Assembly: GCA_032871835.1 (NCBI GenBank)
Contig: CM065299.1
Span: forward strand, 496,001-560,000
Reading direction: 5' to 3'
DNA: 64,000 bases
From: Dipteronia dyeriana
Taxonomy: Eukaryota; Streptophyta; Magnoliopsida; Sapindales; Sapindaceae
Positions 10,816 through 21,784 of this stretch are shown here, one piece after another. Every line of letters starts with the position of its first letter. Position 1 is the stretch's first letter. The notes beneath the pieces were generated by a model that saw only the letters and a program-made list of their open reading frames with translations, did not search any database and was not told where the DNA came from. The position numbers were made by a program, and so were the translations under genes.

Positions 10816-12269
10816 TGCTCTTTTAAGTGTTTTATATTTTCCTCTCAAATTAAATCAAACTAGATGATTGATTACTTTCGAAGTGATAATATATGCTGTG
10901 TATTGTAATAATATCTAGAGCAAAATTTGGCTTCAAGTCGCATTGATAAAAAAAACTCCTTATACAATTTTCTTCAAAAAAATAATGGATATAAGGATAC
11001 TTATTAAATATCAAACATTATATGGATCAGAAATCTACCCAAATAGGCCGGTAAATGGATATGGGGATATAAATAAATAAATGTTATATGATAATCGGTA
11101 GAGAAAAATTAAATGCAGCTTTCATATTTGCCTCGTCGAGAAAAAGGTAACGGGAGAAAATATTTCTCATTTCGTAACCCATTATGTATCATGCACTCAT
11201 TGGTAAATGAATAAATATTGATGACAACATATTTTATTTGATATTACGTCATATAAAAAAAATATCATAAATTTGAAATACGAAAAAAGTTGTGACTTTT
11301 TTTTAAGTAACTAAGATATGATTTGTGATGTCTAATATATTACTGATTTGTAATATATTAACAGAGATATTATACTGTCAACAAAAAATATAGGGATATT
11401 ATTATTTCGTCCCTCCTCACTTTATGGGGGTATTAAATGTTTGAGTAATGTTATATAACCCGAATTTCAATCCAAATGATACGACAATTGAGTTGTCATC
11501 ACCACAATTGAGTTGTCTAGCTTTAATGTTGAGAGAAAGGTTACATGATAGTGGACTATATGTTTTTAAAAAAACATGGTTTTACTTATTTTTATGTTGT
11601 TTGTTGCATGAAGAATCTGAGATTGAAGTATTCATCTAATATTTAGTCACATTAGGGTTTCTGTTTTCTTAAATTTGGGGTTTTTTTTTTATTGGAGGTA
11701 AAACTACCTCTTAATAAACTGTTCGATAAATTTGTCTGTCTAATATTGGTGAAAAATGTTTAGTTTTGAAAAAAAAAAATGTTTTCTTTGAAGTTGTTCA
11801 TTAATAGGTTCCAAATTTTTACGGTTTGTAAGTGTTGTAAGTGTTGTGTATGATTTTTGGATAATTAACTACTATTGGTTATGATTTTATGTTATTGCTA
11901 GCACAAGCAACATGCAGAATATTGCGGTGATTTGCTGTGTCTGATTTCATGGTAAATGATTATTAAACCTCTATTGATGTTGCTTGGTGTTGTGCTTATG
12001 TTGCCCCCATGAATCTGTTGTTGGAATAGAAAAGCCTATATTATTAAAATAGGTAGTGTTTGGGTTTGTTGTATTTTAGAGAAGAAGAAAGATTTTTACT
12101 GTATGTTGTAGTTGACTAGTTGTTGAAGTGAATGAGAAACATGTTTGTGGTTGATATTAAAGCATGGATTATTATATACTAGTCAGTGTGAATATTGAGT
12201 GTGCAAAGGTCAAATTGGAAGGGCAAAAATGTCCCTTTAAAAAATCAAAAAATTCCAAGGGCAACTATG
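10816..12269. other. Intergenic, AT-rich, no gene seen
   Basis: 3' flank of the UGT remnant followed by AT-rich DNA. The first 260 bases (to about 11075) are one copy of a segment duplicated at 12270-12990. Short open frames here lack homology or codon bias. Confidence 0.5.
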
Positions 12270-12990
12270 TAGAGCTAGGCCTTGCAAAAAAATCAAGTAC
12301 TTTGTCCGAACCCGACCCTTAAATTTGGTCGAATCTTGAAATTAACAATCCGATACGACCATTTGACAACTCGAGAGAGAAGCACAAAGAAGCCATTAGT
12401 ACTGATAACTACATAGGTGAATTTGTAGTCAAATTGCTATATATGCTCTTCTAAGTGTTTCATATTTTCCTCTCAAATCAAGATAAATTAGATGATTGAT
12501 TACTTTCTAAGTGATAATAGATGTGTATTGTAATAATATGTAGAGCAAAATTTGGCTTCAAGTCACATTGATTAAAAAACTCCTAATACGATTTTCTTAT
12601 ATATATTAAAACGTCCTAATGCATTTTGTACCCAACTCTTATCCTTCTTCTGTGAAATGTTCAACTGAGTAGCCTCCTATAATAAAACCGGCCATTCATC
12701 CAATTCTTATAGGACAAATATTCACTAAACCTTCTCTCTATCTTTATTTTATTTGAACAACTAACGGTCAGGAATCTATCTACAGCTACCAAGATCAAGA
12801 ATTGTATGAGTCAAGAGGAACTATATGAGTCAGAAGTTTGTAGAGACAATGCTGGTAAAAATGTGCCTCCTCTCAATCTATCAAATTCACATTACATAAA
12901 TTGGGTTGGTACTTGTCAAAGATCAAACATTATATAAGATCAGAAGTCTACCCAAATATGCTGGTAGATGCACATGGGCATACTTTTAAA
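12270..12990. repeat. Second copy of a segmental duplication of 10640-11075
   Basis: From 12270 to 12600 the sequence parallels 10643-10985: right part of the hAT element, the GAGAGAAG junction, the last UGT codons (GAATTTGTAG, CAAATTGCTAT) and the 3' flank. After an unrelated interval of about 300 bases, similarity resumes at about 12915-12985 with 11005-11065 (ATCTACCCAAATA and following). Divergence is substantial, with small deletions in the UGT tail. Because the copy carries the hAT end, the duplication came after that insertion. Confidence 0.8.
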
Positions 12991-13087
12991 ATTTGGTATT
13001 TTGGGGAAAAGAGAGTGAGAGAATTTGTGAAAAAAAAAAATTACATATATTTATACAACTAATACAAATGAGAAAAGTGAAACTAAT

Positions 13088-13290
13088 TTAATTACATAAT
13101 AAATACCAACAATCAACGAGATTCTTTCCTTTAATACTCCCCCCAAGTTGTTGTGTGAGGTGTGTGAAATGATGTTTGACCCAATACTTTAGTAAATATA
13201 TCTGCATTACTCTCACTAGACAAGTAGGCCGATTTGATTTCTCCTCGCTCAAGCGCTCCCGGACAATATGACAGTCAATCTCAATCAATG
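13088..13290 (-). pseudogene. Copia pol fragment, C-terminal RNase H region
   Basis: The translation contains IEIDCHIVRERL followed by a degraded tail ending LTQQLGG, matching the end of Copia-type polyproteins (pattern H-I-E-I-D-C-H-x-V-R, then the DIFTK-LG region). No longer reading frame continues into it on either side. Isolated remnant; the parent element is not present nearby. Confidence 0.6.
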
Positions 13291-14344
13291 TACTTCAACT
13301 TTATTTCACATTATTGATCTATTCTTGTTGTGCTTCCAAACTTAATGATCTACTGTCTTTTCTTGCATTCTTGTTAAGAAAAAGCTCTACACTATTCAAA
13401 ATCTTCCAAAACAACCATCATTCTCTGCTATCGAAGCTTAAAATAGAACTCCGATGTTTAGTTAGTTGCTCCAACAAATTATTCGTCTTCGGCCATATTT
13501 AAACGGTAAAAAGTTAAGTCTCGGTGCTTCCACATCAACTTCTCTCATAATGTCTTTATTTTTGTGACTGATGATTATTGTATCAGAATGTTTTGGTCTG
13601 TTGTATACTTGTTTCATTAGTTTTGCTGCTAGAAAATTATAGTTTAATGGGGTTGGTTATGGTTTTAGAGGCAGAGAAAATATTCTTGAAGAAAGACTGA
13701 ATTAAATGCTCTTTACAACATCAAACACTAAATATGCAATGGTTATGGTTGTAGAATGTAGCTGCTGGAAAAAAAAAGAAACTGATTTGTCTCTTGTTTG
13801 CAGCTTCTCTTGGACTTGAGGTGCGGTTGTATAAAATATCATCAATTGTTTTATATAAAATATCTCATTTTATTATGATTTTAAATTTTTATTTTTGTTT
13901 CTATAATTATTACTTTATTCAATTGTCTCATCTCATTACAATTTCTAGATCCGTCATTGGACTTGAGGTTCATTTTCTTATTCATAATTCATGTGTGTAT
14001 TTTTAAGAATATCGCTTTGGAAGATAAGATTTTACGTCTTATTTTATCATAAGAAAAGAATTGTTCTGTTTAGAAAAAAAAAAAAAAAAAAAAAACTCTT
14101 ATTCTGGTGCACATACTACATCTTAAAACTTGACATTTGGATGGTTTGAGAACAAAATTAAAAGCAATAATACTGACCAATTATGAATTTATATTCCCTA
14201 TTAAACTATTAAAAGCAATATTAACAATATATATAATTCATTGTCAAGCACAAATAAAATATTACAAGTTTGTTTTAATTAATGTAATGGTCTTAAAAAC
14301 AGTGAAAAAGAATACGTTTGTTCTAAAAGTGATTAATTGTTTTA
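13291..14344. other. AT-rich intergenic, no gene seen
   Basis: Contains an A run at 14070-14095. No supported coding region, RNA or element border. Confidence 0.4.
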
Positions 14345-14790
14345 GCATTTAATGTATCTTTTAAAATATCATTATTATCCATTTATTTTTACAAAATCAA
14401 ATTAAAATAATTTATATACCTTATTTCATCCCAAAATTAAATATTTTATTTAAATATTGATTTGATTTATAAAATCTTTTATTTTTTTTATTGTTCTTAT
14501 GATTTTTGTTTTCAATTCATAAATTCTACTTAAATATTATTGATTTAATATATATAATTAATATAAAAAATGAAACAAGGTACTAAACTTATGTATATTT
14601 TAATCATTGTAACTAATCTCAGTATTTTTATAATAAAATTATCAAACATATGTATATATTTTTTTTGAGCTATACAACAGTTTTAAAAATGCAATTAACC
14701 AAACATCTATTGATTAACATCACGGTTGATTATTCATCAACACAACTAACAGCGATTATTATAAAAATTACAACAATATCAAACTAGTCA
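14345..14790. repeat. Dispersed AT-rich repeat, copy 1
   Basis: Similar in order and wording to 60765-61230 (for example ATCTTTTAAAATATCATTAT, ACTTATGTATATTTTAATCA and CATTGTAACTAATCTCA occur in both, in the same order and orientation). No coding capacity and no clear termini were recognised. Confidence 0.65.
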
Positions 14791-15577
14791 TTAATGAAAA
14801 GATTCTATAATAATTGCATTCTTCTAACTAGTATAGCATAAACTAGTCAAATTAAGAAAAATAGACAACAACCTAATTAATTATATTAATGTATGATCAT
14901 CCATTCTTCTTTAACTTCCTTATATTCTCTTAATTCCTTCCAATAACTTGGAAGGTTTCTATCAACATTATATCCTTCTAAAAACCACACGTGATGTTCC
15001 TTACCTTCGTGTGATACCAAATTAACAAAGGTTTAAATGAACAAGACGAAAAATGAATTTTTCGTTTTGATTCATTTATATAAATGGCCATGTGCCGGAC
15101 TAATTATTAGTTTAAGAAATTTTAAATGATTGAGATTTGATACCTTAATGGGTTCATCTTTACAAAATGATCGTGGATTTTCAATTGTATAACATGATAT
15201 GAATTTTTCTTGATAATAAATAATCTATAAACGAGATGTAATTTTTATTTCTATGGAACTTCCCTTTCAAAGGGTTTGAGATTTAGTACGGAGGCACAAT
15301 TTTTAGAATCCTACACCTAAAACCTGATGGTAAAAAAAAAATGAACAGATATAGAGTTAATTATCTTATAAAAATTCAACGATACTGATAGTTGCCAAGT
15401 GTACTCTACTCCATATATACTTGTTATTTCCAAAATATTCCATTAATTGATTCGGAAAAATTGTTTCTCTCCGAGCAATCTCTAAGGCGACTTTAATTCA
15501 TATTCACCTTTCCAAGCATCATACAATTCTCAAATTTAATCTACTTCACATCAAAAAACGAATGGAAGTCAAAAAAT
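14791..15577. other. AT-rich intergenic, no gene seen
   Basis: Nothing recognisable apart from possible decayed flank of the LRR fragment that follows. Confidence 0.4.
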
Positions 15578-15898
15578 TTAAGTCTTGGAGCCGATATCAC
15601 AATTCACAAGCACTAATATATCTCCACCCCATTCTGATATAGTTAATTTAACCAAGCTTCGACTTTTGATGTTGAGAGGAGTCTCCAAAATTCCCACTCT
15701 CCAATCAATTAATTCAAAATTCTCCAGGTTTTTTAACTTGGAGAAAATACAATCAAATTGGTAATAATCCAATATCTCAACTCCACAAAATTCTAGAGAT
15801 TTCAATGATGCAAACTCAGAAGACATCGGAGGAAAGATATTGGTTTTGGGCTCTTCTAGGCTCTGTAAGAGTGCATAGAAATATGTGAAATGAATCAA
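15578..15898 (-). pseudogene. Leucine-rich fragment resembling plant F-box/LRR (FBD-type) proteins
   Basis: The translation has LRR-like spacing (FASLKSLEFCGVEI, then FSKLKNLENFELI, then SRSLVKLTISEWG), as in the LRR and FBD portions of plant F-box/LRR proteins. There is no F-box, start region or continuation. The left border meets AT-rich DNA and the right border is close to the Mutator-like element starting near 15911. Probably a gene fragment; family assignment is tentative. Confidence 0.4.
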
Positions 15899-15910
15899 AG
15901 GTATAAAAAA

Positions 15911-17004
15911 TAGAGATATTAATATTTTTATATTTATCTGGGATTGATCTACTAGTTTTTGAAATTACTAACTTTAATCCTTCGGTTAGAAATTCAATCA
16001 GAATACACGGACTGACATTGTCAGATGGCATAATGACTAAAATACCTTTAATAAAGGCTTTTGGTGAAGGGTAGTGTGGTAATTTTGAATTTAATTAAAT
16101 AAATTATGAAAATATATATATATAAATAAATTGAAAAGAAAAAAATATAATTAATCTAAATAATAAAAAATCATCTCTCTCCATCAGTTTTTTTTCCTCT
16201 CATCTTCAACAGATAACCTCCACCAAACCCACACCTCCACCACCTCCAATCCGCCGAATCGACAACCAAATCCGCCGAATCGACCTCTAAATTCACACAT
16301 CCACCACCTCCAAACCCACACCGCCACCACCAAATCCACCTTTACTCGACTTTTTTTTTTTTGAGATATCCCTAAGTTTATGCAACTATATTCTCCTCGC
16401 TGCAACCTCCATTTTCATCTTCCTCGCTCTCTCGCTTCGCTTGTTCCCGTCTCTCTGCGGCTTCTTCCTCATCTTCCTCCATATCATCATCATCATTGTC
16501 GCCATATCTGCTTGCTTTGTTACTTCTTCAAGGTCAAAGATCTGGATTGGGGATTTTGGGGTTTATACCTGGATGTGTGTTTGTGGGATTTTTTTTTTTG
16601 AAATGGCGGTTGTTGGAGTGAAGAAGGATCTGGGTTCGAAGATCTAGATTTATTGATTTTTTGTTTTTGATTTGAAAGTTGGGTTTGTTGATTGTTAATT
16701 AATGGTTGATGGTTGATGGCTAATGGTGGTGGATTCGGTTGAATGGATGATGATGGTGATGGTGGTGGTGGTGGATTTGGATGAATGGATTTCGATCTGG
16801 TGTTGAAGTTGGTGATGGGTTGATCTGGTGGTGGTGGTAATTTTGATGATGATGATGATGATGATATATTTGGTTGAACGGTGGTGGTTGGTTGAAGGGA
16901 TTTGGTTGAACAATGGTGGTGATTGAATGGATTCGGTTGAACGATGATGATGATCGAAAAGTCATGGCTCCTCTTTTCTTTTTTCTTTTTTTTATTTATT
17001 TATC

Positions 17005-17051
<47 letters not shown>

Positions 17052-17319
17052 CATCATTTATTAAATTTATTTAGATTGTTTTTATTTATATTGGAAGGCA
17101 TAATGATCTTTACTCTTGTTCCAGACCGCTTTCATCGAATTTCCTAAAATACCCTTGTTGACCTAACGGAAGTCAACAAAAAACTAACGGAATTAGACGG
17201 TATAAACTGGACTAGGTATTATCAAAGAACTAGTGGACTAAAGTTAATAATTTCAAAAACTAATGGATCAAATCCAGATAAACGTAAACCAGGATGACTA
17301 AAATCTTAATATCTCAAAA
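15911..17319. mobile_element. Non-autonomous Mutator-like element with long terminal inverted repeats
   Basis: Ends start GAGATATTAA (left, near 15911) and its inverse (right, to 17319). Inverted similarity extends over at least 70 bp, including the words TAGTTTTTGAAATTA and ACTTTA on the left and their inverse on the right. Flanks TAAAAAATA and AAAAAAATA are compatible with a 9 bp target duplication with one mismatch. The interior has a CT/CA-rich block (16190-16560), GGTGGT and ATGATG microsatellites and a TTA microsatellite (17015-17050), and no transposase. The block at 16190-16700 looks like a plant 5' leader and could be captured host sequence. Confidence 0.65.
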
Positions 17320-17597
17320 AAATAATAAGATATATAAGTAATTTATAATGAACAAACTGAACCGATTGACATTGAATGAGTTTTCGCGATGTTGCATTAC
17401 ATGAAGGATGAAATTGTGGAAGGTATTGTTGTTTTTAAGAAAATCGCTACAATTGAAGCTGAGATTGTCCGTTTACCTCCGATAGTTCTTCCATCTTTTA
17501 GACAAAACACAAGTCTTCACCGTAGTCTTCGTGGGAGAACACGACAAAAGTTCGTGGATTATATTATCCGATAAATTGCTAAGTCTATCCATCTCCA
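17320..17597. other. Intergenic gap between elements, no supported gene
   Basis: A 61-codon open frame lies at 17389-17574 (+) but has no recognised domain or neighbour support. It may be part of the adjacent decayed retrotransposon. Confidence 0.35.
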
Positions 17598-17880
17598 TTA
17601 ACACAATAGTTTGCTAATAGAGAGCAAATTCACTTTAAAGTTCAGGACATATCGCACATTGTCAACAGTCATATCATTGCATAATGTCATGGATCCAGTG
17701 TATAATTTCATGGATCCAATGGATTTAATTTCAGTATTTCCTCTATTTGGCAATTGTACAAAAGTATATTTACAGGTAAATTTATTTGTAATTGGTGGAT
17801 TTTTAGACACATGATCGGTGGTGCCATTATCTATTATCCACCCACTATTTGCATAGACAGCATGGCCAGCCCTTCAGTTT
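17598..17880 (-). pseudogene. Copia polyprotein fragment, protease region
   Basis: Reading minus strand from 17880, the translation has the Copia aspartic protease pattern (SGWIIDNGTTDHVS, with Asn where Ser or Thr is usual after Asp). Next comes LPNRGNTEIKSIGSM and then VLNFKVNLLSISKL, the segment leading to the integrase zinc region. It ends there. A small isolated piece, not linked to the full Copia at 31-38 kb. Confidence 0.7.
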
Positions 17881-18160
17881 GGCCAGAGGGGTGACCGCCC
17901 CTGACCTAATTTTTAAAGGGGCATGTTTCTATGTTTTTAGTATTAATTTAGGGACTCATTTTCATGTTTATATATTTTAAGTATTATTTTAAAGGTTCAT
18001 TTTCATGTTTACATATTTCGAAGCTTAAGAGCCCATTTTTGTTTTATTTTAATTTATAAAAAGTCTAAATATGTGTTTGGTTATTAGTCCAAATTTTAGG
18101 ATCAAAGAAAAGGCACATTTTGATCCAAGTTTGTTGAAAAGTTAAAACAAAATAATTATA
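17862..18160. mobile_element. Decayed hAT-like sequence related to the element at 3155-3567
   Basis: GGCCAGCCCTT and GAGGGGTGACCGCCCCTGAC resemble the GC-rich ends of the 3155-3567 element. The following AT-rich part (TTTTTAAAGGGGCATGT, then TTAGTATTAATTTAGG) parallels its interior in inverted orientation. No target duplication could be located. Confidence 0.3.
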
Positions 18161-18162
18161 TA

Positions 18163-19285
18163 TAAAAAAAATATTTATACAATTTGGTCCCTATCTAACG
18201 GAGAAACGTCACTTTTTTACTTGTTAATTGATTTTTCATCAAATCAGTCCATATATAATTCAAAATAACTCATTTTAATCCTACCGTTAATCAAACTAAA
18301 AATCAACCGTTAAAATATCAGTCGAAAATCTTTCTTACCCCTATTAGATATGGAATGAGTGAAAAGACGATTTTACCCTATAATTAAATAGGAATCTCCG
18401 TAATTGATAAAAAATTAAAAAGAATAATTATAAAAAAAAATTAGATATATGGATTTTCACATTTTATCTCAGAGATGAACGATGAAGATCAAATAAAAAA
18501 ACAAATAAAACCATAGAATTAAAAAATTGCAAAAATAAAATATAATAAAGAAAAACTGAATAGAATTTTTTTTAAATATATATTATTATTATTATAAAAA
18601 TTGATAAGAAAGATTTTTTAAAAGAAATAAAATTAAAATTTTAAAAAAAATTTACAAAATAAGAAAAAACAAAAAAAAAATGAAATAAAGAATTAAAAAA
18701 AACAAACAAACAAAACAGGGATGGAGATATATCCACCTCTTGTTTCAAATTTTTTTCTCGTTTTTTGAATCTTCATTTTGTAAAATTATTTTGATTTTTT
18801 AATTTGATTTTTTTTTAATAAAAAACATTCTAATCAGTTTCTTGTTAGTAAAAATCAGATATTTTTTTTCATTTTCTATTCACTTTTTCTTTTTTATCTT
18901 TTATTTTTGCAATATTTAAAAATATATATATATATATATTTTTTTTTATTATTCAATCTCCACCATCCATCTCTAAGATGGAAGGTGGAGATCCATTTAT
19001 CTAATTTTTTCCATTATTCTTTTTAATTTTTTATCAATTATGGAAAAATATATTTAATTAAATAACAAACTCATTTTTCCACTCAGTCATCTTCTAATAG
19101 GGGTAAAAGGACTTTTAACTCATTTTGTATGGGTTGACTGTTAGTTTGACTAACATTAGGACTAAAATGAGCTATTTTGAATTATATATGGACCAATTTA
19201 ATTAAAAATCAATTAACAAGTAAAAATGTTATGTTTCCCAATTATATAGGGACCAAATTGAATAAACCCCATAAAAAAAATTAAA
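18163..19285. mobile_element. Mutator-like MITE or non-autonomous element with about 190 bp terminal inverted repeats
   Basis: Left side 18175-18370 (CAATTTGGTCCCTAT, TTACTTGTTAATTGATTTTT, TCCATATATAATTCAAAATA, TTACCCCTATTAGA) is the inverse of the right side 19085-19265. Flanks share ATAAAAAAAAT on both sides, compatible with a target duplication of about 9 bp in low-complexity DNA. The interior is almost pure AT and noncoding, with a second inner inverted pair around TGGAGAT/CCACC words. Mutator-like assignment rests on repeat length and duplication size. Confidence 0.6.
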
Positions 19286-19355
19286 ATTGGGTCATTTACA
19301 AACAAAGTCCAAAATAAATGTTCGATTCAGGTATATCACTCGAGGTCCAATAGGG

Positions 19356-19437
19356 TTTCTTTCCTTTTTTGTTCTTAAATTCCACTTTTTCATTTCTTTC
19401 CTTTTTTGTTCTTAAATTCCACTTTTTCATTTCTTTC
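19356..19437. repeat. 37 bp tandem duplication
   Basis: Two nearly identical copies of a unit containing CCTTTTTTGTTCTTAAATTC stand head to tail. No function seen. Confidence 0.7.
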
Positions 19438-19586
19438 AATCTCTCGAAGACTCAACGACTCAATACTCTTATTACTACTCATATCTCTACGACTCTACTT
19501 CCTCTGTTCCAATGTTCCCCATTTCAGATTCTCACTTCAATCTTTAACTCTTACTCTCTTAGTTACAAATTCAATTCTCGCAGACA

Positions 19587-19953
19587 GGGATGGCCCTGGG
19601 GTAGTGCATCAAATGCAACTGCCCTGACCCCAATTTTTTTTTAAAAGATAATATGTTGCATTGAGTTTTGGGTATAGAAGGTTAGATCTGTAAAAAAAGA
19701 ATTGTGACTCTGAAGGGTTCAATTCATTTTTAAAAAAATCATATGTATCAAATATATCAAAAAAAAAATGTGATTTTGAAGGGTCCAATTCTTTTTCTTT
19801 TTTAATTATATATACATAATATATTTAAAAAATCATGTTACCCATTTTGTGACAACATCCTATTTCTCATTTGACATGTCATCGAACCCATTTTTTCAAT
19901 TTTTTTTCATTTTCACCCCGGACCCCAATATTGTCGGGGTCGACCCTGATAGA
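19587..19953. mobile_element. Possible hAT-like element, borders uncertain
   Basis: The left end CAGGGATGGCCCTGGGG and right end CCCCGACA...inverse (GGGGTCGACCCTG) form an imperfect inverted pair around an AT-rich noncoding interior. A CCCCAAT motif follows each end. No target duplication was identified. It abuts the truncated gag fragment at 19960. Confidence 0.35.
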
Positions 19954-19959
19954 TAGATG

Positions 19960-20926
19960 GGAAATCTATACCTGAAGTATTGATAATGGATTCAGTGTTA
20001 CTAGTCTCCTTGCGAATAATGGTTATGATTTGGTCATACTCATTCACGGTGAATTGTTTCGTGTCTGGCATCTCTTCAATCGAAGTGACTAGAGAGTTTG
20101 TGGTTTCTTCCCTCTTGGTTTGACATCTTTGCCTTATAACTTGTGTCCAGAGGGAAATCCATAAAGAAAATATCAGGGTCGATCGTGTGGCCATTCATGT
20201 CGCAATATGAGCAGTGGTGATCTTTTCGACCTCCTCCGGTCAACCGATTAAAGTTACTCCTGGTCGATCGATTTTGCGGTATTAGCTCGAACCAATGGGC
20301 AGGATGGTGTGCAGTGATGTCTCGCTTGGCGACTACTTCAGCTTGTCTCTTGTGCTGCAGGACGAGGGCATGGGACTTTAGGGTTTCGAGAAGAGGATTC
20401 ATCATGCGTATGGATCCACGAACCGTGGAAAAGGAATCATACAACCACATAAGGAATTGCATAACCCTTTCATTCTCTTCTCTTTTAACAAGGCCTTAAG
20501 AGCTCCACAACTGCAGGTGATTGAGTCATGGTAGGAGGCCAATTCGTTCCTAAGTGCCATCATCTTTGAGTAGCAAATTGAGACGGATTGGTGTCCCTGT
20601 TGGTGCTTTACGATCTCTTGTCAGGTTTGATAGATCAAGGAGTCATTCCCTTGTGAGAATCTTTCGTGTAAATCCTTCCAGACATCGATTGTAGATTCTG
20701 CATAGATAACACTACTAGCAATATTAGAATGAACAGAATTAAAGATCCAGAAAAATACAAAATGATTACAGTGTTCCCACGTAGGAAACTTGGCATCGGT
20801 TTTTGTTGGTGCCTTGATTGTTTTGTTGATAAAGTCTAGTTTATTCTTGGCGTTTAGAGATATTCGCATTTTGCAACTCCATTGGCCATGTTTATTTCCT
20901 TCAAGTAGTTTGGAGACAAAAACCAA
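19960..20926 (-). pseudogene. Copia-type gag remnant
   Basis: From 20926 downward the translation matches plant Copia gag (a Retrotran_gag/UBN2-type region): QWSCKMRISLNAKNKL, then a tryptophan-rich WEHCNHFVFFWIFNS segment, VIYAESTIDVWKDLHERFSQGND, and further on MNPLLETLKSHALVLQHKRQAEV. A degraded zinc knuckle follows (CSYCDMNGHT with the last Cys missing). The frame changes at least twice (between about 20621 and 20462, and between about 20076 and 20194). No protease, integrase or reverse transcriptase follows, so this is a solitary fragment. Confidence 0.75.
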
Positions 20927-21693
20927 ACTGGGATGATCTTAATGGTGCACAACGAGTGAGTCCAATTGGTTGATTGTTATCTCCGTTTTCGTGACTCCAT
21001 CTCACACTATAATGTATACATTAGAGGATCTCGAACCGTCTCCTTTAGAGACCCACTTAAATAAATGTGAATTTTGTTGTAAATTATCATTAAGACAGTA
21101 TGTATTCCATCAATATTCCATTAAATGTTTCTCTTAATACTTTTTTATTATTAATTTGATGTTTTAAAAAGTTATTCATTGGATAATAAATTTTATTGAG
21201 ATTTAAAAGTTAAATATTTTGAGGCTTTTCAAAACAAAAAAAAAATGTAGAAGGTTGAAATCACCCTATAATTAAGGAAGCGAGCTCCATCAAAATAAAT
21301 TAAAAAAGCTTTGAAGAGACTTAGTGGAGTTACAAAAAATACATTTTCTTCCTTAATTAAAGTAAGGGGGGTCTCCTTTACTGTCAAAGATGCTCTTATT
21401 AATTTATCTTATTTATCGTATAACATATAAATTAAATAATTAATAAGTTAAATGAGTTAGAGATTTGAAAAATATAGTATCACTTTGGTTTACTTTAATT
21501 GGTTTTTGAAGTTCTATGAATTCTTTGTCGGTCGACAAGATCCGTGATCCATGATTATTGGATAAATAAAAAGTATTGTCTTCATACTAACATATGCATT
21601 TACAAAACTGAAAATCAAAATTATTCAACAAAAAAAATCAACCACGAATTTAATGCAGCTCCATCATACTTCGTGGACCTATACTAGTAATAA
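20927..21693. other. Intergenic, promoter side of the UGT at 21785
   Basis: The first 100 bases are probably further decayed retrotransposon leader. The middle (21020-21420) has GTCTCCTTT-containing ends facing each other and may be a degraded MITE. No gene seen. Confidence 0.4.
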
Positions 21694-21700
21694 TATAAAA
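21694..21700 (+). promoter_or_regulatory. Putative TATA box of the UGT at 21785
   Basis: TATAAAA lies 91 bp upstream of the ATG, comparable to the spacing at the 5175 gene. Motif and position only. Confidence 0.5.
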
Positions 21701-21784
21701 GTCTTTGAATTCCCAAGTACTTGACTTCCAATCAACACATCTTCTCTGCAATTTTTTCTCAGGTTTCTAGTTTGATCAAAATCA

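Noticed and set aside
16695..16965. His- and Thr-rich open frames
   Set aside because: Produced by GGTGGT and ATGATG microsatellites inside a Mutator-like element.
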